Shown here in pieces: positions 19,804 through 32,420 of a DNA stretch of 64,000 nt. The notes under the pieces are model-generated. The model did not search any database and was not told where the DNA came from. It was given only the letters and a program-made list of their open reading frames with translations. Both the position numbers and the translations under genes were made by a program. Origin of the DNA: Hibiscus mutabilis (taxonomy: Eukaryota > Streptophyta > Magnoliopsida > Malvales > Malvaceae); assembly GCA_019671005.1 (NCBI GenBank), contig CM033732.1, positions 8,030,886-8,094,885 on the forward strand, in the 5' to 3' direction. How positions within the stretch are numbered: the first letter of the stretch is position 1; each line of letters begins with the position of its first letter.

Positions 19804-20555
19804 TGTTAGAAAATCGTTAATCCAAGACATAATATAATCAAATAAAATACGAATATTATATTGAAATATTGAACGAACAGAACAAGAAATATAGATACAA
19901 CATATCTAAAAACCAAACCGATTAGAAACGAGTTGAGGCTTGTAGCTACATAGTTTCCTCAAGACAGATTTTCGGCCACTCCTTGGTGCTTGAGATTTTC
20001 GGTCGTCTGTCTCCTAGGATACAACAACTAGATGATCTTCTACAGTAGCACAGCTGTAGAGATCACGAAGTATACCATTGTCTTCTCCTATCACCCAAAA
20101 CTACTTTTAAAAATCATAGAGTAAAACAATAGAAAATTCTTTGTGTTTTTTTCAGTTGTGTTTAACCTAGAAGGTTTACACCCTATTTATAGGATTTTCA
20201 TGAGGGTATAAGTGGAATTTTTTGACTTAATGGAGCATTTATGATTTTGAGAATTAATGAGACTTTAAAGAGCAGTTTCCAAAATTACTGTCTAAAAAGG
20301 AAACTTTAATATTTATTCTTTTAATTCCAAAATAGAATTTGACAAATATATGCTCTTATTTGAGGAAAAAATTATTTCAAATTTGGGTCAAAATATCTGC
20401 AGGCCCATGGAGGACTAGATTGATCCGGACATTTGTGTTACCCACGTCGTGCACGTCTGCACATTTATGAACCAATAATTAGTTCCACATTTTCCTCAAC
20501 AACATTTGGATCAATTTCTCATTCAAAGATCTAAAATTATCGAATTTTTCCAACA
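19804..20555 (-). repeat. Copia 3' LTR
   Basis: 752 bp, starting TGTTAGAAAATCG and ending TTTTTCCAACA. Matches 27945-28683 throughout, for example the shared run GATACAACATATCTAAAAA and AGATGATCTTCTACAGTAGC. A polypurine-type stretch (GTGAGGGA on the minus strand) adjoins it at 20556-20565. Confidence 0.85.
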
Positions 20556-20599
20556 ATCCCTCACATGAATGAAATTGATCATTTAATCAAAAACATTTT

Positions 20600-23500
20600 G
20601 ACTCAGTGTGATGATAGAATCTACGATCGATAGCTGTATAGGATAGACAAGTTTCCTTCTTTGAACTTTCCTTTGTGAAAGTATATTTACTTTACTAGCT
20701 GACCAGTAAACGTGATGTCCTTGAACTATTCTGCCATTTATGTAAATGATGATATACTTCACACAACTATCTCTCTAACAAGAGTATTAGTTCTCATGGG
20801 TATGTCCATATAGCCGGAAACATCGCCTTGTTCTGCAAGAGTTTGAAAGAACTATGCCCAATGGTCTCCTTGAAGCGACCCTACTTCACTGTCACATATG
20901 TGACTTATGTTGCTCGGCTCACATAAGCACACAATGGTCATTAAAAGCTTTGCTTAGCCTATACCACTTTTGATCACTTTTTACATCATATGAACGGACT
21001 TGGGAGAAGAACCCTCATAGTGACCACATAAGGTCTATGCAATTAGGTTGTCCCTTTGAACGTAGATCTTGGGATCTCCAATTAACTAGGTAGGGTTTTC
21101 CTTCACATAGCGCCTTAAATTTTTTTGGGCTTTGGTCATATTCATTTCGATATTTTCTCAACTTGATCTCAACTTAACCATTTGGTTAGCAAACCTGCAA
21201 CGTTATCCTTTAATTTTACAAAATCAATAAAGATAATTGTCTTATGGTATTGTGTCGACGACGCATATGTCTCGACTTACCATTATATATAAATCTTTGT
21301 GCTCTACTAATTTTTTGTTTTCAATATATGAATATTGTGGGCACATGTATTGGCCATTCATGAATATCCTTCAAGAAATTTTGAAACCATTTGACTTCTT
21401 ATCTATACTTGTCTAGAGCTACAAACTCAGATTCCATTATGGATCTAGATGTAATCGTTTGTCTTGAGGAATTCCATGACATAGCTTCTCTTTTCAATGT
21501 GAAGCATCGGAGAATCCTTAAACAATAGGATCTCTAAAATATGCACTTCATAGTCTTAAGTATATTCGAGATATCTCAATTCTTTCACAATCGCTTTCCA
21601 AAGCTTTGACCTTGGATTGATTGTGAATATGCTTAAACTGCTCACGGTGAAAGCAATATCTTATCTAGTACAATTCATTTAGACTATCTATGACACTTGC
21701 ATATTCTATTTGAACACATGTGAGCTCATTTATTGGATTTTTGGCTATGCCATAAACATTATTGCCAAACTTCTATTGTCCACGTAGTGTGAATGCATCA
21801 ATATGAGACCTTCAAGTGACTGTTTGATTTGGATGCTCAAAATCAAATCTGTCAATCTTATATTTTTCATGTCAATCTTGAAAATGACAAGTCTTTGGTA
21901 TGTTTATCATTTCATTGTTACTTATAACAATAAGTATGTCATCAACATAAGATTATATATCCTAATGTCAGTAGGTTTTACATACACACATTTGTCACAC
22001 TTATTTGTCATCATGACAATATTTTAGTTTCAACCTTTTGTTGAACATTTGGACTATTGATAGCCTCTAAAGTTCGTTTAATTAAACTTGGATCAACTTG
22101 CTTAGTTATACAAGGAAGTATATTTTCAAAGAATGAAGCATTCTTTGATTCTATTATCATATTTTTATGAATCTCAGGGTTCTTTGATTCGCACACAAGA
22201 AACTGATATACGTTGTTATGATCTATATAGCCAATAAAAATACAGTCCACCATTTTGAGACTTACTTTCATTTACTTCGGTAATGAGGTCATTACTTTTG
22301 TAAGACACCCCCACATTTTCAGGTAGTTATATGAATGTTTAATTACCTTCCATAACTCCTATGATGTATTTTCTCTTTTATTGTATGAAACCTTATTTAA
22401 AAGGTAATTAATTGATTTAACAACTTCCCCCCCACATGTCAGCCACATTTTGAAGTTTCAATTATTTTCAGAAGTTATCTTCAAAATCATTGTACCCTTG
22501 GATGTTGCAACATTACTCACATAGAGTTTTCCCCCCACATTAATCAATTTATTAAGTTTGGACTTCAACATCATGCTTATTGAGAACAATTTCTCTATAA
22601 CATCTTTGCGTTTAAGCAAATTCTCATAACACTAGTTTGTGCTATCATGAAGGTAATAAATTTTCCTTCAAACAATTATTTGCCAAATGAATTGCTATGA
22701 CAATATTTTTTCATAACATTGATATTATTTGTTCTAACTTTCTTTAGAAGCCTACATTTCGGAGACGTGTTCTCTATCTTATGACAATTCGAAGCATTTC
22801 ACATGAAATTTTGCTTATTGAACACACTGCCTTTTGATATCATAAGACATTTTCTACGGTTTGTTCTTCTTGAAGTCCTTTTTGACTTCCACTACATTTA
22901 CTCTAATAATATTTGTCAGAACAATATTTGCCTTAGTAACATTTGAAGGTGGTAAAACATTTACCTTATCCTCTCTAATAATAGGAGGATTATCCTTCAG
23001 ATCTTTGATTAAGTCTAACATGGTCAAATAGACAACATTCTTTGTTGCCACGTTTTGAAATTCTTTCCATTGAATCTCATTGGTTTTCCATTGTGACTCA
23101 TAGCCACAAACCGGAAACATAAATTATGAATATATTAAACGTAATAATGAACAATGCACCAGGTAGGTAACTTGTGAAAAGAGAGGTGGTGCACTAGGCA
23201 CGCTTAAATATCAGGTTTTTCAAAGAACCAATCCTAGACATGCACTTTCATATCATCCGTTTATGGATCTCATGCTTAAGGAAGTTCTTGAAGTTATTCT
23301 AAACATGGGTTAGCTTTTCAAATGACTAACGCCTGAATGGATCCACTTATCAACATTCCTTTTGCAAGAATATCTTGAGTGATCAATTAAAGTGTGGCCT
23401 TTGATTCACAAAAAAATTGGAATCAATCATTAAGAATTTGGTAACTAAGAATTTCTTAGCACCAACATCTGTTATTTTGTATTTATGGTCCAACGACCCT

Positions 23501-23700
23501 CACAATTCTTTAGGCATTTTTAAAATAATGTACACTTCATAACGTGCATCAGACTAGGCTTTGAGAATTTAATTTTGACATATAAAACAAAGTTCTTCCA
23601 TGCAGTGATTCAAGACCTCGGTCAAAATCAACGCTCTAAATTTTGTTGAACATAATAGTAACCAATGTTACTTCCGATAACAAATTCTGTTAAAATAAAT
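20600..23700 (-). pseudogene. Copia gag-pol remnants
   Basis: Minus-strand pieces in order: a gag-like frame at 22854-23120; the integrase C-terminal block at 22011-22271 (KMVDCIFIGYIDHN..YQFLV, then NMIIESKNASFFENI); an RNase H remnant near 21420-21480 (SWNSSRQTITSRS, IMESEFVALD); and 3' RNase H/tail sequence near 21040-21300 (RAQRFIYNGKSRHIRRRH-like). Reverse transcriptase is largely lost or unreadable. Many stops and frameshifts. The integrase block places it in Ty1/copia. Confidence 0.75.
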
Positions 23701-23709
23701 TTGTCCACT

Positions 23710-23930
23710 TTGTTTGAAATGAGATAGAGTAAACCTGTTAAAATGGCAAGAATTAAATTCTAGAAAGCAAATATATTTACTAGACCTCAGTTTTCAAACT
23801 GATAAATATTTTGTTGATTTTCATTTGGAAAAGAAATCAAGTAAACCCGTTAAAACGGCAGGAATTAAATTCCCAAAAATGAATTTATTTACTAGATCTC
23901 AATTTCCAAAAAATCAAGATTTCGTCTGAA
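23710..23930. repeat. Two-copy tandem repeat (~118 bp) in the copia leader
   Basis: Units near 23735 and 23853 share AGTAAACCYGTTAAAAYGGCA, GAATTAAATTC and TTTACTAGAYCTCA. Confidence 0.65.
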
Positions 23931-23963
23931 TATCCTATTCATCTCTATAAAATTTCTCAAAGG

Positions 23964-26776
23964 TGTAGCGACTAATTTTTCCTAAGCGTTGAAGGCTGCT
24001 ACGAAAAATTAAAGAAAAATCGTCATGTTTGGGGGTATTTCCCGCTTTTATTGAAATTATTTAAAAAGGGAAATTTTTACAAAGACTCGTATTTTAAAAA
24101 TGGAGTCGCCACTGGTCACTTGGATTAAGTAGACCGGACATCGAAAATAAAAACCGGAGATTTTAATTGGGTTCGAGAGTTGGTTACGGATGAGGAAGGG
24201 TTAGCATCTCACACCGCCCAAAATTGGTACCAAATAGATTCGTATCGTATTTATAAAGAAAAATAATAAGTAAATTTAATTTAATAATTAATTCCTAAAA
24301 ATATGTTCGAATATTAAAACTTTGCCTCAATCCACGGTATCGAAAGAGATGACACCCAGAGACCGTGATGACACTTTCACTAGAATACCGGGATTAAAAG
24401 GCCTAAAACTATACGTGATATAAATACTATAAATAAAAAACATGAATTAATAAAAAGGTACATGAATATTAAGTAACAAAAAGAAACGACAAATAAATAA
24501 ATACGACTAAAAGAAAACATCCACAAATGTAAAAACATAATATACAACAATTAATATTTGCTATACATCAATATACAAAAAAATAATAATATATAAGATA
24601 TAAACATATAATACAAATAATAAATAATATAACGCAATATATATAATATGTAATATATAATATTACTTAGTATGTAAATAACATAAATATACATAAAATA
24701 ATACATAAATAATATAATATAGTAAACATACTAAATATAATATATAGTACATGTAAGATACATATACATATATAATATATACACAACATAATACAAAAAT
24801 TAAATTAATGATTCAATATAAACAATATTAGGAACATGTATTAAATAAAATACAACATAAAAACAAATAAACAAATATATAAAAAACCATAAATAAAACA
24901 TATTGAAAAAATAATAAAAATACAAACAAATAAAACAATAAAACATAATAAAACTAAATACAAACAATTTAGCAAAAACACAAATTAAAGACTGAAAATA
25001 AATGAAATTAATAGGACAAGGACTAAAAAAGAAAAAAAACCCCATAAAACAGTGTTAATTTAAGGAAAAGGGACCGAATTGAAAAACAATGAAAGGAATG
25101 AGCATTGAACTGTGATTTACCCTTTTAAAGTAATTAAAACAAAATTAATGGCTAAATTAAAAAGCGGTCTAAACTTAGGGGACCATTAGAGTGAATATAC
25201 CATGCGACAGAGAAAATATGAAAATGGTAAAAGGGCAGAGGGACTTAGAGGGTAATTTTACCCTTTAAAATCTGTTTTCATAAGATTTTGGGGCTAAATT
25301 AAAAGATTTCAAAAAGCACGGAGGACCAGGGAATTAATTTAAAAAGGCGAAAGACGTTGCATGAAAAAGCCAAGACGTTGAGGGACCAACAAGTAAATAA
25401 ACCATTTGAAAATCTAAAAATTTTATAAAAAGACAAATACGGCACCCATTTTAAATTTTTGGCCATTTTATTCCAAACCATAAAATATTTCCCTCCTCAC
25501 TTTATTTTATTCTCAATCCGAAAACCAAAACGCTCTGAGTGTCCATCCCTATCTGGGATAAGTCCAGAATTCGGCGACCATTCGCCGTCGACTCTGTCGT
25601 CGGTCGCCGCTAGTTGACACCGGCGAGATCCAAAAACAACCCAAATCTCCCCCTTTTCTTTTTAACAACCCTATTTCACCCTTAGAACACTTGAAAGTGG
25701 CTCCGATTTACCCAAATGGAGTTTTGCTTTGTTTACACTTTAAGCAAGCATTAAATGGATTCACTGTTGTTGATAACTTGGATCTGACACTACATTTTTT
25801 CTTATTTTTGTATGTCCGGTTTGGTGAGCCGGTGAGAGGAAGCGTACGGCGGCACGGGCGGAGCAACCACGTGGCTCAGTGGTTGGAGATGAAAGGTCTT
25901 CAATCGGACGAATTTATCCCTGGCCATTGGATTAGATCTGATCCAAAGGCTAGGATTGCTTGAAGTTTGGACGGCCTAGATCGATGACACGTGGTGCCTT
26001 GAGATCTAAAGAGTCTCCCGCGTGCAAGCCACTCTCGCGTGGGAGGCGGATGGCTTGGGGGTGAGCTTCACGCGCGCCAGCTGGATAGTCTTGGTGGCAT
26101 CTGGACCGTTGGATCAAATCTTGATCCAACGGTCGGGAGGGTGACGGCTGCAAGAAAAAGAAGGGTTATCAGACTTGGTTCTAGGGTTTAGTTAATTAGG
26201 TTGGGGGTTGGGCTTAGTCGAAATGGGCCATGTAATTTAATATATGGGTCTAATATTTATATAAGGACTGGACATTTAACATATATGGATTTCTAATATA
26301 TTTTTTGATATTTTTTCTTTTTTTCATTCTTGCCCATTAATAATAATAATAACATTATTTATCCAAAATAATAATAACATTACATGCGTATAATAATAAT
26401 AGACACATACACATACATATATCTATACACATATTCACACCTAAACATACGCACATTCGTATATACATAATACACGCATACATTTATACAAACATATATA
26501 TTAACAACACATTCATGCAAACACATTAACACATAATGATGCATACATGTACATACATACAAGCATATAACGCATGGATTACTAATGATAATATATATAC
26601 GTACACATATACATATAAATAATATCACATGCATACCTTAATGTCAACATTTACATGATATTAATAAATATATGCACTCATGTACTACACCAATGTGGAC
26701 CCTGACATTAATACATACATACTAACATATATAATTATTATAATATTTATAACCCGGACAAAAATGAGTGATTACA
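23964..26776 (-). mobile_element. 2.8 kb solo LTR (Ogre/Tat-like) with TSD AAAGG
   Basis: Begins TGTAGCGACT, ends GAGTGATTACA and is flanked by AAAGG at 23959-23963 and 26777-26781. Blocks GGAGTCGCCACTGGTCA, TAGACCGGACATCGAAAA, GAGATGACACCC and AAGGCCTAA also occur in the LTRs at 43264 and 63399, so it belongs to a related family. No internal coding sequence. It sits in the copia leader. Inner parts include AT-rich repeats (24400-24800) and an ACATAC-rich microsatellite-like tract (26380-26640). Confidence 0.85.
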
Positions 26777-26862
26777 AAAGGAAATAATTAGTACGAGAAT
26801 GAAATCTACGGTGTTCCCAAAACCACAAGCAACAATAATTGTCACATTTATAATTATTATTA

Positions 26863-27391
26863 GAATTAATTGCACTACACGTCCCCAAACTATGACATTT
26901 ATTTTAAATTGGTCCCTAAACTTTAAAGCATTCCAATTTCATCCTCAAACTATGATTTTCATTCTAAATTGGTCCCCAAACTTTTGAGCATTCCTGATTT
27001 ATCCTTAAACTTTGACTCTCATTCTAAATTGGTCCTCAAACTTTTTGAACGTTCTAATTTCATCCCCAAATTATCAATATATGCTAACCATATCTTTTGT
27101 TAATAAAACCGTTACAAAAATTGTTAATTGTCACGAAACACTTATGTGTATTATGTAATAATATGATGTGATATAAACGATAATTTGAGGATGAAATTAG
27201 AACATTAAAAAAGTTTGAGAATCAATTTAGAATGAGAATTATAGTATGAGGATGAAACTAGAATGCTCAAAAGTTTGGGGACCAATTTAGAATGAAGGTC
27301 ATAGTTTGAGGATAAAATTGGAATGTTTTAGAGTTTAGGGATCAATTTAAAATGAGGGTCATAGTTTGAGGATGTGTGGTGCAATTAACTC
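26863..27391. mobile_element. Fold-back element with tandem-repeat arms, TSD TTATTATTA
   Basis: The outer ends GAATTAATTGCAC and GTGCAATTAACTC are inverted. Each arm of about 240 bp is made of about four units of roughly 58-60 bp (CAAACTATGA, CATTCTAAATTGGTCC, CAAACTTTTGAGCATTC). The flanks TTATTATTA (26854-26862) and TTATTGTTA (27392-27400) are a 9 bp duplication with one mismatch, indicating Mutator-type mobility. Confidence 0.85.
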
Positions 27392-27944
27392 TTATTGTTA
27401 AGGCAAAAAAATATGACACAATATTTTTTTGCATGCCATATTTAATATTTCATATTAAAAGGCCAAAATTATTTAAGGTAAAAATACCATAATACTATTT
27501 CCAACATAATGCCATAATCATGTATTAGAAAATAAGGTATAATGGTGTAGTATGCAATATTTTATCAGTTGTAACAGCCAATAAATCATGCATTATTTCA
27601 TGTAAAACAAAAAATTAATGCGTTTACAACTAAATGATTATGCAATATTAACGTATTGCATTTATTTTATTTTAAAAATACTACTTTCATATACAATAAT
27701 GGTTAATGTCATATTTCATACTTAATTAAAAGCTAAAATTATGACATTTGGTGATAATAGGAATATCAAAATAGAAACAAGACTTTTAACGGTAATAAAC
27801 AAACATGATTTTTACCATTGAAGAACGCACCCATAAGTGCTGTGAATATACATTCGTATGTAAGCCTTGGTGATTTCATAATCGTCCACCAATTGTCATG
27901 AAATATGTTCGTCTTGGATTAGATCTTGAAAAAATTGTCTTAAG
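27392..27944. other. Copia leader sequence, decayed
   Basis: Between the fold-back element and the 5' LTR. No gene, and no initiator-Met-type primer-binding sequence could be recognised next to the LTR. Confidence 0.45.
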
Positions 27945-28683
27945 ATTATAAAAAAATCGTTAATCTAAGATATAATATAATCAATAAAATATAAATATTA
28001 TATTAAAATATTGAACGAACAGAACAAGAAATATAGATACAACATATCTAAAAAACAAACCAATTAGAAACGAGTTGAGGCATGTAGCTACACAGTTTTC
28101 TTAAGACAGATTTTCAATCACTCCTTGGTGCTTGAGATTTTTGATCGTCTGTCTCCCAAGATACAACAACTAGATGATCTTCTACAGTAGCAAAGCTGTA
28201 GAGATCACGAACTATACCCTTGCCTTCTCCTATCACCAAAAATTACTTTTGAAAATCACTAAGTAAAACAATGAAAAATTCTTTGTGTTTTTTTAGTTGT
28301 GTTTAACCTAGAAGGTTTACACCATATTTATAGAATTTTCACGAGGGTATAAGTGAAAATTTTTACCTAATGGAGCATTTATGATTTTGAGAATTAATGA
28401 ATCTTTAAAGAGCAGTTTTCAAAATTACTATCTAAATTAAAGGAAATTTTAATATTTGTTCTTTTAAACAAAATTTGGCAAATATATGCTCTTATTTGAG
28501 GAAAAAATTAGTTCAAATTTAGGTCAAAATATCCGTAGGCCCACTGAGGACTAGACCGGTCTGGACGTTTGCGTTACCTACGTCGTGCACATTTATGAAC
28601 CAACAATTGGTTCTACATTTTCCTCAACAACGTTTGGATCAATTTCTCATTCAAAGCTCCAAAATTATCGAATTTTTCCAATA
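27945..28683 (-). repeat. Copia 5' LTR
   Basis: Homologous along its length to 19804-20555, with visible point differences and small indels, so the insertion is not recent. It ends TTTTTCCAATA where the partner has TTTTTCCAACA. Confidence 0.8.
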
Positions 28684-31600
28684 TTTGCTCCAGTCCTTTG
28701 ATGTCTCACCAGACATGCATCTTAAATAGGTCTCTAAGCACCTATTCACCACCTCAGTTTAGCCATCAATTTTTGGATGGTAAGTATTAGGAGTTACTTT
28801 CACCCCAACCTTGCAAACAACTCCTTCCAGAAATTACTCATAAAAATTTTATCTCTATCACAAATAATAAATTTTGGCAGTTCATATAATTTGAAGATAT
28901 TATCCAGAAATATCTGAGCAACATTCATGGCAATAAAAGGATGAGAAAGAGTCATAAAGTGGGAAAACTTAGTTAACCTGTCTACCGCTACATAAATGGT
29001 ATCTTTGGATCTCGAATTGGGTAAGCCTTCAATAAAATCCATGCTAATAGAGGACCAGGCTCTCTCAGAAATGGGTAAGGGTTGCAATAATCCAGCTTTG
29101 AGGTGGTTGTCATATTTGTTCTGTAACACACCTCAAATTCCTTCACCAAACTCCTTACTAACTTTTTAGGCCCTTTTCAATACAAACAAGATGCTATCCT
29201 TCTACCGGTTACATCAGCTCTTGAATGACCCCCCGAAGAGCTGCTATGAAATAGGTCTATAAGTTGCTTTCTTAGTTCCACATCACTTCCAACAATCAAT
29301 TTGCCCTTTCTCTTTAATTTTTTTTCATCCCAACTGTATTTTAAATGAGAAACAGGATCTCTCATCAATTCCCCAATGATCTTTTGAAGCTTATCATCCT
29401 TAATCCAAAACTGCTTGATCTTTTCTATCCATTTCGTGTTGAAATTGCTTATAGACATAAGTTGGCTCTATGAATAATGTGGATTCCTTGAAAGAGTATC
29501 AGTTACAGTGTTATTCATTCTCATTCTGTAAACTACCTTGTAGTTATAACCCATCATCTTAGCTACCCAAGCTTGCTGAGCTAGAGTCGTAGCATGGTTC
29601 CCAGACAAGAATCTCAAACTCCAGTGGTCGATCTTAATTTTGAAGTGCCTCCCCATAAGATAGGAAGACCATTTCTTCACAGCTAAAAGAATAACTAGCA
29701 TCTATTTATCATAAATTGACATGGCTTTATCTTTACCCCTAACCCTTTAGAAAAATAAGCCAAGGGTCTGCCATTTTGCATTAAAAAAACGCCAACTCTA
29801 TATGCAGATGTATTAGTTTCCATGACAAATTCTTGCTAAAAATTAGGAAGAGCAAGAACAGGTGTTGAAGTCATAGCTGCCTTAAATTTCTCCATTGCAT
29901 CTTTAGCCTCTTCACTTCAACGCCAAGCATTCTTCTTGAGCAAATCAGTAAGTGGTTTGGCAATTCCCTCATAACCCCAAATGAATCTTCTATAGTACCC
30001 AGATAGCCCTAGAAATCCCTTAGTTCCTTGATGCTTGCCGGTGTAGGCCACTCAAGCACATATCTCACATTCTCTTTATCCATAGAAATATGTCCATTTG
30101 AGATAGTGTACCCTAAATAATCCATTTTTGTGGCCCCAAAAGTACACTTACTTTGTTTGGCATATAATTTATTCTTCTTAAGTAACTCCAATACTTCCAT
30201 CAAATGTTTCAAAATATCATTCCAATTTTCAGAATACACCAGTATATCATCAAAGAATATTAGAACTATTCTTTAAACACAGAATTCATTAATCCTTGGA
30301 AGGTTGTTAGAGCGTTTATGAGTCTAAAGTGCATAACTAGAAATTTATAGGGGCTCTCGTGTGTCCTAAAAGCAGTCTTGTGTATGTCTGAATCCTTCAT
30401 CCTGATTTGATGATACCCAAACCTCAAATCTAGCTTGGAGAAGAACATGGTTGCACCTAATTTATCAAGCAATTCTTCAATTATAGGCATAAAAAACTTG
30501 TCCTTCATAGTCAATTGGTTGAGTTGTCTATAATCCAAGCGAAGTCTCCATGATTCATCTTTTTTTTGCCATAACAATGGGGGAAGCAAAATAACTAGCA
30601 GTATTTTTGATAATTTCAGCATGCAACATATCCTGAATCAGTTTTTCAATCTCATCCTTATGCACTGCAGGTATCTATATGGCCTAATCTTGACAACAAC
30701 TTGTTTATTTTGTAAAGCGATGTTGTGCTCATGTCCTCTGATAGGGGGAAGTCCTCTAGGCTCCTGAAAGACTTTTGCAAATTCCACCAGTAACTACTAC
30801 AGATCCCAAGGCATGTCTCCCTGCTTTAACTAAATTTCAACTTAGGAGTTTATAGTGAGTAAGGACACTCCAGGAGCTGTTCTAGTCCCCTTTAGAATCC
30901 TCGAGCCTTTACTATCTTCCAGAAATTGAGTAGGGCCAGGAACTAACCCATTCCAGCATACACTCTTATCAGCAGCTTCAAATTCCATGGTTAACTTGGA
31001 GAAATTGCACTGAATAGAATTGAGAGAAGCCATCCATTGAATTCCCAAGACCATATCACAAACCTTCAATGATAGAACTAAAAAATCTGTGTAAAAAGAC
31101 TGACCTTAAGACTCTCAATCCACCCCTCTACAGAGTCTTTGAGCATGCAAAGAACCACCATCAGCTATGGTCACTTTCAATTGATGTTTCTGTTCAACCT
31201 GTAATCTACTAACCTTCACTACCTCAAGACTCAGGAAATTATGGGTGCCACCCGAATCTATTAAAGCAATCAATGTCAATTTTTTTATGGTAACCATAAT
31301 TTTCATGGTTTCATAGCTAGTGGAACCCCACATCGCCTGCAAAGACAGCATATGAATCTCAGAATGAACACCTTCAGTTAACTCAGGATCAAGTTTGTCC
31401 TCACAATGAACAAATTCCTCCTAATCTCCTTCCTCATCAGTACCCTCCATGAACAGTTGATACAATTGGGATCGCGTGCACTTATGACCAGAAACAAACT
31501 TAGCAGGGCACCAAAAGCAAAACCCTTTGTGTCTCCTCTCAACAACTGGGAACCGAACTCCTAGGAGGTAGAGGAGGTGTAGCTATCCCCACATGACTCT

Positions 31601-32420
31601 TGAAAGTAGTAGATAAACCAACTCTATTTAATGTGGGAGGAGAAACAGGGGTGAAAGATAAACTGGGTATCTATGATTTAACCGAGGAAGCAAAACTCTT
31701 TCGAGGGGTCATAAAAATTATTTGCTCAAAATGTAAGGCCAACCTAAAAGCATCCAATAAATCCTTGGGTTGGAAAACCCTGATGTATTGACCAATTTTC
31801 CATTTCAAATTCTTAATAAAAATGCTAAGAGCATAATCATCCGAAAGCTGCATTTGATTTAATAGACTTACAAAATCAGCATAATATTGGTCTACTGAAG
31901 ATGATTGCTTGAGAGTTACCAATCCCCCATTGGGTCTTTTAGTCTTTCGGGTGCAAATCGATCCTTCATCAGCTTCAAATAGAATTCTCAAGTGAGATTG
32001 TTGATGCCACCATGATTCTGGACAACAAAATAATGCTACTGGAGCACCTTATCTTCAGCCGAGAAGAACTGTTCTAACTTAGACCACCAATCCCTAAAAT
32101 TAGACCCATCAGAACTAGGGCATTTGAGCTTGTAGGAACGCTGATTGGATTCCCCCACAATTACGATATCATCATCTTTTTGGCCCACACCATCAGTGGG
32201 TGTTGTCAATTCCAACTCCAATCCACCAGATGGTGTTGCTCCCAAAAGCCCTTTCGAAGTGTCCGTCATGCCCACCAGTTTTTCCAACAAAATCTTCAGT
32301 TCGCGCACTTCAGTGCGAACCCCACTGACTTCCACGCGAATATCTTGAACCTTGTCAGTTAAAGTTTGCTCAATCTTGTTTTTCAATCGTTTCTTCAATT
32401 CTTGCTGCAATTGTGTCAAT
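28684..32420 (-). pseudogene. Chromovirus gag-protease-RT-RNase H-integrase (5' part)
   Basis: Minus strand, right to left. Gag central region 31671-32420, then a CCHC knuckle near 31484-31527 (KGFCFWCPAKFVSGHKC). Protease at 31115-31351 with IDSGGTHNFL. RT 30000-30622 with LDLRFGYHQIRM, a damaged VMHFRLINALTTFQ block and an intact-looking FFDDILVYSE catalytic loop. RNase H 29468-29701 with DHWSLRFL. Integrase zinc region 29177-29458 with H..GGHSR. Integrase core 28800-29129 with SMDFIEGLP and CDRDKIFMSNFW. The catalytic Glu block reads G-stop-TEVVN. At least six stops or frameshifts separate these frames. It ends at the copia insertion, and pol resumes at 19803. Confidence 0.85.

Larger units (their letters stand above)
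19804..28683 (-). mobile_element. Ty1/copia element inside the chromovirus, itself invaded
   Basis: Two homologous LTRs (19804-20555 and about 27945-28683) bound remnants of copia gag-pol on the minus strand. A solo LTR (23964-26776) and a fold-back element (26863-27391) inserted later. The LTR ends are TGTTAG..TTCCAACA on the left, with the last CA read as TA on the right copy. No 5 bp target duplication is visible, although the interrupted integrase codons rejoin cleanly. Confidence 0.85.
18823..32420 (-). mobile_element. Chromovirus-type Ty3/gypsy element, split and 5'-truncated
   Basis: On the minus strand the order is gag (about 32420-31480), protease, reverse transcriptase, RNase H, integrase and chromodomain (end at 19033). 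A copia element at 19804-28683 splits the integrase. The upstream end merges with a satellite-like array at 32421 and no 5' LTR or primer site is left. Left limit uncertain. Confidence 0.82.

Noticed and set aside
24800..25045. Phe/Tyr-rich minus-strand frame resembling a membrane protein
   Set aside because: Low-complexity A-rich sequence inside the solo LTR read on the opposite strand; no conserved motif.
26380..26634. Cys/Tyr-rich 84-codon minus-strand frame
   Set aside because: Produced by an ACATAC-rich low-complexity tract in the solo LTR.
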